DNA of 64,000 nucleotides from Polaromonas sp. (GCA_013298945.1 JAAFJR010000001.1:620001-684000), one strand, 5' to 3'; positions 1 to 8,970 are shown, counted from the stretch's first letter. Numbers and translations are program-made. The notes: generated by a model from the letters alone, not told the origin.

Positions 1-1
1 T

Positions 2-325
2 AATTTGGTAAACAATGCCGTTCGTTACACACCAGCTGGCGGGGAAATTCGAGTCTCTTTAAAAGCCACTGATGGAGGTGGTGCAATTTTTTCTGTGAAT
101 GATACAGGTTCAGGCATTGCCGCAGAGCATTTGCCAAGGTTGACCGAACGGTTTTATCGCGTAGATGCCAGCCGCTCGCGCGAGTCAGGAGGTACTGGTT
201 TAGGTTTAGCTATCGTCAAACATGTCGTTCAGCGACACGGTGGCGAGTTGCAAGTATCCAGTATTCTTGGAAAGGGTTCGAATTTTTGTTTCATTTTGCC
301 TAGTTCAAGAGTACGAATCAAATAA
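2..325 (+). CDS. phoR: PhoR-type sensor histidine kinase, C-terminal fragment
   Basis: Only the last 107 codons are in the window; the gene begins upstream. The residues are the catalytic ATP-binding domain of a two-component histidine kinase: an N box (NLVNNAVRYTP) at the very start, a G1 box (VNDTGSGI), an F-box region (LTERFYRVD) and a G2 box (GGTGLGLAIVKHV). The domain binds ATP and phosphorylates a conserved histidine in the missing upstream part. The ERFYRVDASRSR stretch is typical of PhoR, the phosphate-regulon sensor, but other kinases of the same subfamily share it, so the symbol is probable rather than proven. The partner regulator gene would lie upstream of the window. Confidence 0.7.
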   Translation, partial: NLVNNAVRYTPAGGEIRVSLKATDGGGAIFSVNDTGSGIAAEHLPRLTERFYRVDASRSRESGGTGLGLAIVKHVVQRHGGELQVSSILGKGSNFCFILPSSRVRIK

Positions 326-358
326 TCTTAGTTGCAAGTTCAGTGTAAGAACATAAAT

Positions 359-387
359 TTGGCAGTCTGTGCAATTAATGGCACAAT
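359..387 (+). promoter_or_regulatory. candidate sigma-70 promoter for sucA
   Basis: A -35 box TTGGCA (359-364) and a -10 box CACAAT (382-387) are separated by 17 bp, matching 5/6 and 4/6 of the consensus. It lies about 120 bp before the preferred sucA start, so the transcript would carry a leader of about 110 nt that includes the hairpin at 406-460. This is pattern only. Confidence 0.4.
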
Positions 388-405
388 ACGACTTGTTACC
401 TAGGC

Positions 406-460
406 CCTTCCTGCCACAGTCGCATCCGCTAACCGGTCCAGCCGTGTCGCGGAAGGTTTT
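406..460 (+). terminator. stem-loop with short T run in the sucA leader
   Basis: CCTTCCtGC at 406-414 can pair with GCGGAAGG at 449-456 (one bulged T), followed directly by TTTT. It could end phoR transcription, or act as an attenuator-like hairpin in the sucA leader if the promoter at 359-387 is real. The T run is short, so termination strength is doubtful. Confidence 0.3.
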
Positions 461-507
461 AAAAACTAAGCTTTATGTTTCCTCAAGGGAAACGGAGAAT
501 CGCGCAA

Positions 508-3393
508 ATGAGTCAATCCCCAACGACGCAGCCTAACGGCTCTGTCTATCAAGCCTATTCAGGCAACACTTTCCTTTTCGGTGGTAATGCGCCCTATGTC
601 GAAGAGATGTACGAAAACTACTTAGCAAATCCCGGTAGTGTTCCTGACAGCTGGCGCAGTTATTTCGATGCTTTGCAGTATGTTCCAGCTGTTGACGGTA
701 GTAATGCTAAAGACGTTGCCCATATGCCTGTTATCAATGCATTTGCTGAACGCGCCAAGGCGGGCGGCACTAAGGTGGTGATGGCTAGTAGCGACGCTGA
801 AATGGGGCGTAAGCGAACTGCGGCACAGCAATTGATAGCCGCTTACCGTAATGTAGGTCAGCGCTGGGCTAATTTGGACCCACTTCAGCGCACAGAGCGT
901 CCTGCGATTCCAGAGCTGGAACCATCTTATTATGGCTTTACGGATGCAGATCAAGAAACTGTTTTTGATACAAGCAACACATTTTTCGGCAAAAACAGTA
1001 TGTCGTTGCGCGAGTTGCTCAATGCATTGCGTGAGACTTATTGCGGCACACTAGGTGTCGAGTACATGTACACCTCTGAGCAGTCAGAGAAACGTTGGTG
1101 GCAAGAAAAGTTAGAAAGCATTCGCAGCAAACCGAATTTCAATACCGAACAAAAGAAGAACATTCTTGAGCAGTTGACTGCTGCAGAAGGCTTAGAGCGC
1201 TACTTGCACACTAAATATGTGGGGCAAAAGCGTTTTTCATTAGAAGGAGGCGAAAGCTTCATTGCGGCAATGGATGAGTTGATTCAATCAGCAGGCAAAC
1301 AGGGCGTGCAAGAGGTGGTGATTGGCATGGCACATCGTGGCCGTTTGAACGTGTTGGTTAACACGATGCGAAAGTTGCCGGCAGACTTGTTTGCTGAGTT
1401 TGACCACACTGCGCCGGAAGATTTGCCATCTGGCGATGTGAAATACCACCAAGGTTTCAGCTCTGATGTTTCCACAGCTGGTGGCGCAGTTCATTTGTCT
1501 CTAGCTTTCAACCCTTCACATCTTGAAATCGTCAACCCCGTGGTTGAAGGCTCAGTCCGCGCTCGTATGGATAGACGAGCCGACCCTCTGGGTAAGCAAG
1601 TACTACCCGTTCTGGTTCATGGTGATGCAGCCTTCGGCGGCCAAGGCGTGAACCAAGAGACTTTGGCATTGGCGCAAACCCGTGGTTACTCTACCGGTGG
1701 CACGGTGCATATCATCATAAATAATCAAATCGGTTTCACGACCTCAGACCCACGCGACATGCGTTCTAGCGTGTTTTGTACTGACATTGTCAAAATGGTT
1801 GAAGCACCCGTTTTGCACGTCAATGGCGATGACCCAGAGGCCGTGGTGCTTGCTACGCAGCTTGCGCTCGAATACCGTATGACATTCCGCTGCGATGTGG
1901 TGCTGGACATTGTCTGTTTCCGTAAACTAGGTCACAACGAGCAAGATACCCCAGCACTCACCCAGCCGTTGATGTACAAAAAAATCAGTGCACACCCAGG
2001 CACACGCAAATTGTTTGCTGATAAATTAGCGACCCAAGGTTTGGGTGCTACTTTGGGTGACGACATGGTCAAAGCCTATCGCGCCGCTTTGGATGCGGGT
2101 AAGCACACAGGCGAGTCCGTTTTGTCTAACTTTAAGACAAAATACACCGTCGACTGGGCGCCATTCATGGGCAAAAAGTGGACAGATGCTGGCGATACCG
2201 CTATTCCGATGGCGGAGTGGAAGCGCCTAGCAGAAAAAATAACTACTATTCCAGAATCTGTTACGCCACACCAATTGGTCAAAAAAGTCTATGAAGACCG
2301 CGCTGCGATGGGGCGAGGCGACATATCGGTTGATTGGGGCATGGGCGAGCACATGGCTTTTGCTTCGTTGGTTGCCAGTGGCTACCCCGTACGTTTGTCT
2401 GGCGAAGATTGCGGACGAGGCACATTTACGCACCGCCATGCCGTTATTCACGACCAAAAACGTGAAAAATGGGACACGGGCACCTATGTCGCTCTGCAAA
2501 ATGTTGCGGAGGGGCAAGCTCCCTTTGTCGTTATTGACTCCATCTTGTCTGAAGAAGCCGTGCTTGGCTTTGAATACGGCTACGCATCCAATGACCCAAA
2601 TACTTTGGTGATTTGGGAAGCACAGTTTGGCGATTTTGCCAATGGTGCGCAGGTTGTGATTGACCAGTTTATCGCCAGTGGAGAGGTCAAATGGGGTCGT
2701 GTAAACGGCTTGACCTTGATGTTGCCTCACGGCTACGAAGGCCAGGGCCCTGAGCACAGCTCAGCGCGTTTAGAGCGTTTCATGCAATTAGCTGCTGATA
2801 CGAATATGCAAATTGTGCAGCCAACGACGGCTAGCCAGATTTTTCACGTCTTGCGTCGCCAAATGGTGCGCAATTTGCGCAAGCCGTTGATTATTTTCAC
2901 ACCGAAATCTTTGCTACGTAACAAAGACGCAGCATCACCGATTTCGGAATTCACCAAGGGCATGTTCCAAACTGTGATTGCGGAGAGCAAGGCATTGAAG
3001 GCGGAGAAAGTCAAGCGTGTCATCGTTTGCTCAGGTAAGGTTTATTACGACTTGGCAAAGCGCCGCGAAGAGGCAGGTCATGACGAGACGGCCATCATTC
3101 GCGCGGAGCAGTTGTACCCATTCCCGCACAAAGCGTTTGCGACTGAAATCAAAAAATACCCGAACGCAACTGAACTGGTTTGGTGCCAAGACGAACCGCA
3201 AAACCAGGGTGCATGGTTTTTTGTGCAGCATTACATCCATGAAAACATGCTAGATGGCCAAAAGCTTGGCTACGCAGGCCGTGCCGCATCTGCTTCACCA
3301 GCCGTGGGTTATGCGCATTTGCACCAAGAGCAGCAAAAGGCGTTGCTTGATGCCGCTTTTAGCAAGCTCAAAGGTTTTATTTTGTCGAAATAA
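508..3393 (+). CDS. sucA: 2-oxoglutarate dehydrogenase E1 component
   Basis: This is the thiamine-diphosphate-dependent E1 subunit, which decarboxylates 2-oxoglutarate in the TCA cycle and passes the succinyl group to the lipoyl arm of SucB. It is 961 aa, close to the family length. The N-terminal NAPYVEEMYENYLANP segment is the E2/E3-contacting peptide of the family. Substrate and cofactor motifs follow: HRGRLNVL (about 275), HGDAAFGGQGVNQE (about 371), NNQIGFTTS (about 405) and LGHNEQDTPALTQP (about 473). The frame is open from 475, but ATG 508 is preferred because GGAGA lies 9 nt upstream and the protein then begins MSQSPTTQ. It is first in the run sucA-sucB-lpdA-zapE on one strand. Confidence 0.96.
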   Translation: MSQSPTTQPNGSVYQAYSGNTFLFGGNAPYVEEMYENYLANPGSVPDSWRSYFDALQYVPAVDGSNAKDVAHMPVINAFAERAKAGGTKVVMASSDAEMGRKRTAAQQLIAAYRNVGQRWANLDPLQRTERPAIPELEPSYYGFTDADQETVFDTSNTFFGKNSMSLRELLNALRETYCGTLGVEYMYTSEQSEKRWWQEKLESIRSKPNFNTEQKKNILEQLTAAEGLERYLHTKYVGQKRFSLEGGESFIAAMDELIQSAGKQGVQEVVIGMAHRGRLNVLVNTMRKLPADLFAEFDHTAPEDLPSGDVKYHQGFSSDVSTAGGAVHLSLAFNPSHLEIVNPVVEGSVRARMDRRADPLGKQVLPVLVHGDAAFGGQGVNQETLALAQTRGYSTGGTVHIIINNQIGFTTSDPRDMRSSVFCTDIVKMVEAPVLHVNGDDPEAVVLATQLALEYRMTFRCDVVLDIVCFRKLGHNEQDTPALTQPLMYKKISAHPGTRKLFADKLATQGLGATLGDDMVKAYRAALDAGKHTGESVLSNFKTKYTVDWAPFMGKKWTDAGDTAIPMAEWKRLAEKITTIPESVTPHQLVKKVYEDRAAMGRGDISVDWGMGEHMAFASLVASGYPVRLSGEDCGRGTFTHRHAVIHDQKREKWDTGTYVALQNVAEGQAPFVVIDSILSEEAVLGFEYGYASNDPNTLVIWEAQFGDFANGAQVVIDQFIASGEVKWGRVNGLTLMLPHGYEGQGPEHSSARLERFMQLAADTNMQIVQPTTASQIFHVLRRQMVRNLRKPLIIFTPKSLLRNKDAASPISEFTKGMFQTVIAESKALKAEKVKRVIVCSGKVYYDLAKRREEAGHDETAIIRAEQLYPFPHKAFATEIKKYPNATELVWCQDEPQNQGAWFFVQHYIHENMLDGQKLGYAGRAASASPAVGYAHLHQEQQKALLDAAFSKLKGFILSK

Positions 3394-3483
3394 TTCGTAC
3401 AAAACTATTCGCTCGTAACAACGCAAAAATTATTAAACATATATATAAATCAACGGTTTATAAAGAATATTTGAAAGAACATC

Positions 3484-4770
3484 ATGGCTATTGTTGAAGT
3501 AAAAGTCCCCCAGTTGTCCGAATCCGTCGCAGAAGCGACCATGCTAATTTGGAAGAAAAAAGTTGGCGAACCCGTCACAGCTGACGAAATATTGATCGAA
3601 ATCGAGACCGATAAGGTTGTTTTAGAAGTACCCGCACCTAGCTCAGGCGTTTTGTCTGAAATCCTCATGGGCGACGGCGCTACAGTCACTGCTGAGCAAT
3701 TGATTGCACGTATCGATACAGAAGGCAAAGCTGGTGCAGCTGCGCCAGCTGCTGCGGCTCCTGCCGCTGCAACACAAGCTGCAGCACCTGTGGTGGCTTC
3801 AGTTGTAACGGGCGGCTCTATGGCTGGCGTTGCCATGCCTGCAGCTGCAAAGTTGATGGCGGATAACGGTTTGGCAGCAGGTTCAGTCGCAGGTTCAGGT
3901 AAAGATGGCCGCGTTACTAAGGGTGATGTTTTGGGCGCTGTTGCAACAGGCGCTGTAGCTACTTCAGCATCTCAAAACGCTATTAATAGCATAGCTGTTC
4001 AGGCAGTAAATACGCCGGCTGCAGCCAAATTATTGCCACAAGTGGCTGCTCCTGCTGTGAGCTTGGGTGATCGCCCAGAGCAACGCGTGCCAATGAGTCG
4101 TTTGCGTGCTCGCGTGGCAGAGCGTTTGCTGCAATCACAGTCTACCAATGCTATTTTGACCACGTTCAACGAGATCAATATGGCACCTGTTATGGAGATG
4201 CGTAAACGCATGCAAGAGCGTTTTGAGAAAGAGCATGGCGTCAAGCTCGGCTTTATGAGCTTCTTCGTCAAAGCTGCTGTTCATGCGTTGAAGAAATTCC
4301 CAGTGCTGAATGCTAGTGTCGATGGCAACGATATTGTTTACCACGGCTATTTCGACATCGGTATCGCCGTCGGCTCACCACGCGGCTTGGTCGTACCAAT
4401 TTTGCGCAATGCAGACCAAATGAGCTTTGCAGACATTGAGAAGAAAATCGCTGAATTCGGTGTCAAAGCTCGTGACGGTAAGTTGGGTATGGACGATATG
4501 ACTGGCGGCACATTCTCTATCAGTAACGGTGGTACTTTCGGCTCTATGTTGTCAACACCAATCATTAACCCACCACAAAGTGCGATCTTGGGCATCCACG
4601 CCACCAAAGACCGCGCTGTGGTTGAAGGCGGCCTAGTCGTCGTTCGCCCGATGAACTACTTCGCCATGAGCTACGACCACCGCATCATCGACGGCCGCGA
4701 AGCCGTCCTTGGCTTGGTCGCCATGAAAGAAGCGATGGAAGACCCAGCGCGTTTGTTGTTTGACATCTAA
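3484..4770 (+). CDS. sucB: 2-oxoglutarate dehydrogenase E2, dihydrolipoyl succinyltransferase
   Basis: This is the core E2 subunit that transfers succinyl from E1 to CoA. One lipoyl domain (about 1-77) carries the lipoylation site in EIETDKVVLEVPA (Lys44). An Ala/Pro linker and a peripheral-subunit-binding domain (about 117-152) follow, then the acyltransferase domain from about 200, with the catalytic SYDHRIIDGRE motif near the end. The second linker (about 166-183, NAINSIAVQAVNTPAAAK) is encoded by a copy of the dispersed PR repeat, in frame. That linker is flexible in the family, which probably explains why an insertion was tolerated. lpdA follows after 17 nt. Confidence 0.96.
   Translation: MAIVEVKVPQLSESVAEATMLIWKKKVGEPVTADEILIEIETDKVVLEVPAPSSGVLSEILMGDGATVTAEQLIARIDTEGKAGAAAPAAAAPAAATQAAAPVVASVVTGGSMAGVAMPAAAKLMADNGLAAGSVAGSGKDGRVTKGDVLGAVATGAVATSASQNAINSIAVQAVNTPAAAKLLPQVAAPAVSLGDRPEQRVPMSRLRARVAERLLQSQSTNAILTTFNEINMAPVMEMRKRMQERFEKEHGVKLGFMSFFVKAAVHALKKFPVLNASVDGNDIVYHGYFDIGIAVGSPRGLVVPILRNADQMSFADIEKKIAEFGVKARDGKLGMDDMTGGTFSISNGGTFGSMLSTPIINPPQSAILGIHATKDRAVVEGGLVVVRPMNYFAMSYDHRIIDGREAVLGLVAMKEAMEDPARLLFDI
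3979..4032 (+). repeat. PR repeat copy 1, in frame inside sucB
   Basis: The copy begins with the ATAGC-type end (GCTATtaatagcATAGC) and continues through TACGCCGGCTGCAGCC. It is read in the sense frame GCT-ATT-..-ATA-GCT-GTT-CAG-GCA, giving SIAVQAVNTPAA. The codon at the fixed stop position is CAG, where most intergenic forward copies have TAG. Confidence 0.85.
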
Positions 4771-4787
4771 ATTTCAAGGAACTCAAA

Positions 4788-6206
4788 ATGTCTAAACAAT
4801 TTGATGTCGTCGTTATCGGCGGCGGCCCTGGTGGGTACATTGCGGCTATTCGTGCTGCGCAGTTGGGTTTTAATGTAGCTTGTATCGACGAGTGGAAAAA
4901 CGCCAAAGGCGGCCCAGCTTTAGGTGGCACTTGCACCAATGTGGGCTGCATTCCTTCTAAGGCTTTGTTGCAGTCTTCGGAGCATTTTGACCATGCTAGC
5001 CACCACTTTGCCGAGCATGGTATTGAGGTCAAAGGGATCAGTCTGGATGTTGCCAAAATGGTGGCGCGCAAAGACACGGTGGTTAAGCAAAACAACGATG
5101 GAATTGTGTATTTGTTCAAAAAGAACAAAGTCACGTTTTTCCATGGTCGTGGTTCATTCGTAGCCGCTAAAGACGGTGGCTATGAAATCAAAGCTGGTGA
5201 AGAATTGATTCAAGGCAAACATGTCATTGTGGCTACTGGCTCAAACGCACGGGCTTTGCCAGGCACGCCGTTTGACGAAGAAAACATTTTGTCAAACGAC
5301 GGTGCATTGCGCATTGGCGCAGTGCCTAAGAAATTGGCCTTGATTGGCTCAGGCGTTATTGGTCTAGAAATGGGCTCGGTATGGCGTCGTTTGGGTTCTG
5401 ATGTGACGATTTTGGAAGGTTTACCGACTTTCCTCGGCGCAGTGGACGAGCAAATCGCCAAAGAAGCGCATAAAGCGTTTGTGAAGCAAGGTTTGAAGAT
5501 TGAGTTGGGCGTGAATGTTGGCGAGATTAAAAACGGTAAAAAAGCGGTTTCAGTCGCCTACACCAATGCCAAGGGCGAAGCGCAAACGCTTGACGTTGAC
5601 AAACTCATCATCTCCATCGGTCGTGTAGCAAATACGATTGGTCTAGGTGCTGAAACTATTGGTTTGGCGCTGGATGAACGTGGTGCGATTGTGGTTGATG
5701 CTGACTGCAAGACCAATTTGCCAAACGTATGGGCTGTGGGCGACGTCGTGCGCGGGCCTATGTTGGCTCACAAAGCTGAAGAAGAGGGCGTGGCGGTGGC
5801 CGAGCGTATCGCTGGTCAGCACGGCCACGTTAACTTCAACACCATTCCATGGGTGATTTATACGAATCCTGAAATCGCCTGGGTTGGCCAAACCGAGCAG
5901 CAGCTCAAAGCGGCAGGTCGCGCTTACAAGGCGGGCACGTTCCCTTTTATGGCCAACGGCCGTGCAAGGGCTTTGGGCGATACAACCGGTATGGTCAAAA
6001 TGCTGGCAGATGCAACGACAGACGAAATTTTGGGTGTGCATATTGTTGGGCCGATGGCGAGTGAGCTGATTGCTGAATGCGTAGTCGCGATGGAATTCAG
6101 AGCTAGTGCTGAGGATATTGCGCGTATTTGCCATGCGCATCCATCACTGTCTGAGGCAACCAAAGAAGCTGCTTTGGCTGTCGATAAGCGCACTTTGAAT
6201 TTCTGA
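4788..6206 (+). CDS. lpdA: dihydrolipoyl dehydrogenase (E3)
   Basis: This FAD flavoprotein reoxidises the dihydrolipoyl group of SucB and makes NADH. The FAD-binding GGGPGGYIAAIRAA is at 11-24. The redox-active disulfide is in GGTCTNVGCIPSKALL (Cys49 and Cys54). The NAD-binding GSGVIGLEMGSVWRRLG lies near 186. The C-terminal HAHPSLSEATKEA holds the His-Glu active-site pair of the family. At 472 aa it is full length. The start has AAGGA just upstream. The tight spacing after sucB (17 nt) and before zapE (24 nt) suggests one transcript. It may also serve other lipoyl complexes, which the sequence cannot show. Confidence 0.96.
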   Translation: MSKQFDVVVIGGGPGGYIAAIRAAQLGFNVACIDEWKNAKGGPALGGTCTNVGCIPSKALLQSSEHFDHASHHFAEHGIEVKGISLDVAKMVARKDTVVKQNNDGIVYLFKKNKVTFFHGRGSFVAAKDGGYEIKAGEELIQGKHVIVATGSNARALPGTPFDEENILSNDGALRIGAVPKKLALIGSGVIGLEMGSVWRRLGSDVTILEGLPTFLGAVDEQIAKEAHKAFVKQGLKIELGVNVGEIKNGKKAVSVAYTNAKGEAQTLDVDKLIISIGRVANTIGLGAETIGLALDERGAIVVDADCKTNLPNVWAVGDVVRGPMLAHKAEEEGVAVAERIAGQHGHVNFNTIPWVIYTNPEIAWVGQTEQQLKAAGRAYKAGTFPFMANGRARALGDTTGMVKMLADATTDEILGVHIVGPMASELIAECVVAMEFRASAEDIARICHAHPSLSEATKEAALAVDKRTLNF

Positions 6207-6230
6207 AGCAATTCAGAGTCGTCTTACGCT

Positions 6231-7328
6231 ATGTCAGTACGCGCTGCGTATGAAGCTGAATTGGCAACGCGGGGTTACAGAAGTGACCCTGCGCAGTTGC
6301 GAGCTGTCGCTGCGTTGGAGCGTTGCGCGCAGGAGTGGCGCGAATACAAGCAAAAGCGATCGAATTCATTTAAAAAACTTTTAAGCAATCCTCCCATCCC
6401 TCGCGGTGTTTACTTGTATGGCGGTGTGGGTCGTGGGAAAAGTTTTTTGATGGATTGCTTTTATAACGCTGTTCCTCTTAAACGTAAAACGCGTTTGCAC
6501 TTTCATGAGTTCATGCGTGAAGTACATCGAGAGTTGCGTGATCTACAAGGCATCGTTAATCCCTTAGACGAACTGGCCAAACGCATGGCCAAACGTTTCA
6601 AACTGATTTGTTTTGATGAGTTTCACGTATCTGAAATCACCGATGCTTTGATTTTGCATCGACTGCTAGCTGCACTTTTTGAGCAAGGCGTCGGCTTCAT
6701 GACGACTTCCAACTTCAAGCCTGATGATTTGTACCCAGGTGGTATGCACCGCGACCGAATTTTGCCGGCGATTGCCTTGCTCAATGCGAATTTGGAAGTC
6801 ATTAATGTTGATAATGGGACCGATTATCGAAGCCGTACACTTGAGAAAATCTCGATGTATCACCAGCCTTGGGGGCTGGAGGCGGACACGGCAATGGAAG
6901 TAGCGTTCTCTCAATTAGCAGAGTCACCAGATGAAAACCCCGTTTTGCAAATTGAGGCCAGAGCGATTCAGGCCAAGCGTAAAGCAGGTGGCGTTGTGTG
7001 GTTCGATTTTAAAACCTTGTGTGGGGGGCCAAGATCGCAAAACGATTATCTTGAAATAGCAACCCAATTCCACACTGTTTTGCTAAGCAATGTACCTGCT
7101 ATGCCACCTCGTTTGTCAAGTGAAGCAAGACGTTTTACATGGTTGGTAGATGTGTTGTACGACAGACGCGTCAAACTTATTATGTCGGCTGAAGTTGTAC
7201 CTGAGCTGCTGTACAACGAGGGTCCTCTAGCGCATGAGTTTCCGCGTACTGTTTCACGAATAAATGAAATGCAATCTGTTGAATATTTGAATCTTGAGCG
7301 ACGATTGGTAAATACGGATTTAGTGTGA
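6231..7328 (+). CDS. zapE: cell division protein ZapE, AFG1-like ATPase
   Basis: This is a 365-aa AFG1-family P-loop ATPase. The Walker A motif GGVGRGKS is at 64-71 and the Walker B motif LICFDEFHVSEITDA near 125. It also has the family sequence MTTSNFKPDDLYPGGMHRDR and a C-terminal arginine-rich SRINEMQS segment. In E. coli ZapE modulates the FtsZ ring under low oxygen; mitochondrial relatives handle respiratory-chain proteins. Its place directly after the 2-oxoglutarate dehydrogenase genes is conserved in Burkholderiales. No clear Shine-Dalgarno precedes the ATG. The stop overlaps the GTG of the next gene by 4 nt. Confidence 0.92.
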   Translation: MSVRAAYEAELATRGYRSDPAQLRAVAALERCAQEWREYKQKRSNSFKKLLSNPPIPRGVYLYGGVGRGKSFLMDCFYNAVPLKRKTRLHFHEFMREVHRELRDLQGIVNPLDELAKRMAKRFKLICFDEFHVSEITDALILHRLLAALFEQGVGFMTTSNFKPDDLYPGGMHRDRILPAIALLNANLEVINVDNGTDYRSRTLEKISMYHQPWGLEADTAMEVAFSQLAESPDENPVLQIEARAIQAKRKAGGVVWFDFKTLCGGPRSQNDYLEIATQFHTVLLSNVPAMPPRLSSEARRFTWLVDVLYDRRVKLIMSAEVVPELLYNEGPLAHEFPRTVSRINEMQSVEYLNLERRLVNTDLV

Positions 7329-8074
7329 ATAGCAAACTATTATTCCAAATGAGAAGTATTTTATATGCTACTTTTTTGATAGCTATACAGGTATGCATTA
7401 CGCCGGCTAAAGCGCAAAATATGCTTGAAATAAATATAGTTGAAGAGTTGGCCAAACTCAAGCAGGAAAAACTTGAAATTGATGCCAATTTAAAGAAAAA
7501 AGAAGCTATTTGTTATAAAGAATTTGCGGTTAGTGATTGTCTCAAAGTTGCTAAAACTGAAGCGCAAGCGGATTTGAACAAAGTCAAGCGACGAGAGATC
7601 GAAATCAAGGATTTTCAGCGGAAAAATAAAGCTGAATCTAGCTTAGATAAAAGTGCTACAGGCAAAAATACTGAAAAAAACAGTGATGAAGTAGCAATTA
7701 GCGAAGCAAAAAATAAAACTGAAAAAATTGCTAAATCAGACAGAGTGGTTAAATTAACCAGTGCTATTCAAACGGATGCTGAAATATTGGCCGAAAAAAG
7801 CGTCAACGATAAATTGCGAGCAGATGCTGCTAGAAAGCGGCTTGAGGAGTCCAATCAAAAGTTAGCAGCTTCGCAGAAAAAAGCACAAAGTAGAGCTAAT
7901 AAAAACAGCCAATCATCAGCGAATATAGCGACCTACAATCAAAAATTGATTAAAGCTGAAGCACATAAAGCGGATTTAGAAAAGAAAAACTTAGAAAGAA
8001 AAAAAGCGAAATCTGCTCCTCTTCCAACACCAGATTTCATTCCAGATTCAATTCCAGCGAAAAAAGTGCCTTAA
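7325..8074 (+). CDS. exported Lys/Glu-rich protein of unknown function
   Basis: This 249-aa protein is not assigned a function. A signal peptide is visible (LYATFLIAIQVCITPAKAQ, probable cleavage after AKA), followed by a long charged, probably coiled-coil region rich in Lys, Glu and Ala and a Pro-rich tail. Two cysteines lie in ICYKEFAVSDCLKVAK, followed by LNKVKRREIEIKDFQRK; this block resembles a conserved Burkholderiales periplasmic family, from memory. GTG 7325 overlaps the zapE stop; ATG 7349 is an equally good start and leaves the signal peptide intact. Part of the signal peptide is encoded by a PR repeat. Codon use is more AT-rich than in the flanking genes. Confidence 0.75.
   Translation: MNSKLLFQMRSILYATFLIAIQVCITPAKAQNMLEINIVEELAKLKQEKLEIDANLKKKEAICYKEFAVSDCLKVAKTEAQADLNKVKRREIEIKDFQRKNKAESSLDKSATGKNTEKNSDEVAISEAKNKTEKIAKSDRVVKLTSAIQTDAEILAEKSVNDKLRADAARKRLEESNQKLAASQKKAQSRANKNSQSSANIATYNQKLIKAEAHKADLEKKNLERKKAKSAPLPTPDFIPDSIPAKKVP
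7367..7422 (+). repeat. PR repeat copy 2, encoding part of a signal peptide
   Basis: GCTActtttttgATAGC is followed by a diverged core and ATTACGCCGGCTAAAGC. It is read in the same sense frame as copies 1, 8 and 16 (ATFLIAIQVCITPAKA). The fixed stop position reads CAG. It supplies the hydrophobic core and the cleavage-site residues of the signal peptide of the 7325-8074 protein. Confidence 0.75.
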
Positions 8075-8075
8075 T

Positions 8076-8825
8076 TTAGTTGTATTTGACTATGGCAATA
8101 GATAAATTATCCCCGCGTCGTTTGCTCCTGGTTCTTGCTGTAGTGATGATTAATTCTGTCGCTTCTCTAGGATTACAGTTTGCCAGAATTGAACCCATTT
8201 CAGCATCTTTGAAGTAAGGCCAAACACCATCACTGCAAGCCATGATGACATCACCGCTTCGCAGTTTTGCAATGCTGTGATGCGCGATTTTGGGTTTGGT
8301 TTTGCTGCCTAAACATTGCGTCAATATATTAGACTGTGGATGGTTAACGGCTTGCTCTGGCGTTATTTCGTTGTTGTCTATTAATGACTGAACATACGAG
8401 TGATCCAATGTTCTCAGCACGAGTTGGGTATCGCGAAAGTGGTAAATCCTGGTATCGCCAACGTGAGCCCAATGGCAAGCGCCGTCTGATGTTATTAAAA
8501 ATGAAGCGTAGGTGGTGTGAGGTTGATCCGCTGACGCTATAGCGGTTAGCCCAATGACAAGATGCGCCTCGTTCGCAATTTTTTCTAGCAATTCTTCTGC
8601 GTTGTCAATTTTGGAGTCGAAAGATTTGAAGAGTTGATCGGCCGTTAACATGACTTGATCAGCCGCTTTTCGTCCACCAGTGAGTCCACCCATACCGTCT
8701 GCAACAATAGCGAGAATACAGTTTGGTTCTCGCACGTTGCGGAACAAGCAAACTCGGTCTTGCTGACTTTCTCTGTCGCCTTGGTGGGTACCCGATGAGG
8801 CGCTGAATGAGATTGGTTTGGTCAT
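8076..8825 (-). CDS. PP2C-family serine/threonine protein phosphatase
   Basis: This 249-aa protein has the PP2C metal-binding signature in order: GDRESQQDRVCL (N-terminal), AIVADGMGGLTGG, HVGDTRIYHF, ACSDGVWPYF and RRGDNLSIAIV. The aspartates in these motifs bind the two metals. It would remove phosphate from serine or threonine residues of unknown partners; bacterial members often pair with a Hanks-type kinase, none of which is in the window. It is soluble, with no signal peptide. It converges with the preceding exported protein, with 1 bp between stops, and diverges from dinG across a 197-bp region. Confidence 0.9.
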   Translation of the reverse strand: MTKPISFSASSGTHQGDRESQQDRVCLFRNVREPNCILAIVADGMGGLTGGRKAADQVMLTADQLFKSFDSKIDNAEELLEKIANEAHLVIGLTAIASADQPHTTYASFLITSDGACHWAHVGDTRIYHFRDTQLVLRTLDHSYVQSLIDNNEITPEQAVNHPQSNILTQCLGSKTKPKIAHHSIAKLRSGDVIMACSDGVWPYFKDAEMGSILANCNPREATELIITTARTRSKRRGDNLSIAIVKYN

Positions 8826-8970
8826 ATACTGGCAGATTGACAGAGAAAGAAGATCAGTTAGAAAATCAAAAAAAGACCTGTGAGAAAGCTTTGTGGTGTT
8901 GCACTGTGAATATTATCCTGTCAGATGCAGGTCATCTGCGGATTTGACCAAATATTAGATCAACTATTTT

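Noticed and set aside
2227-2757. A 176-codon open frame antisense to sucA
   Set aside because: It overlaps conserved E1 sequence and shows no family motif or start signal.
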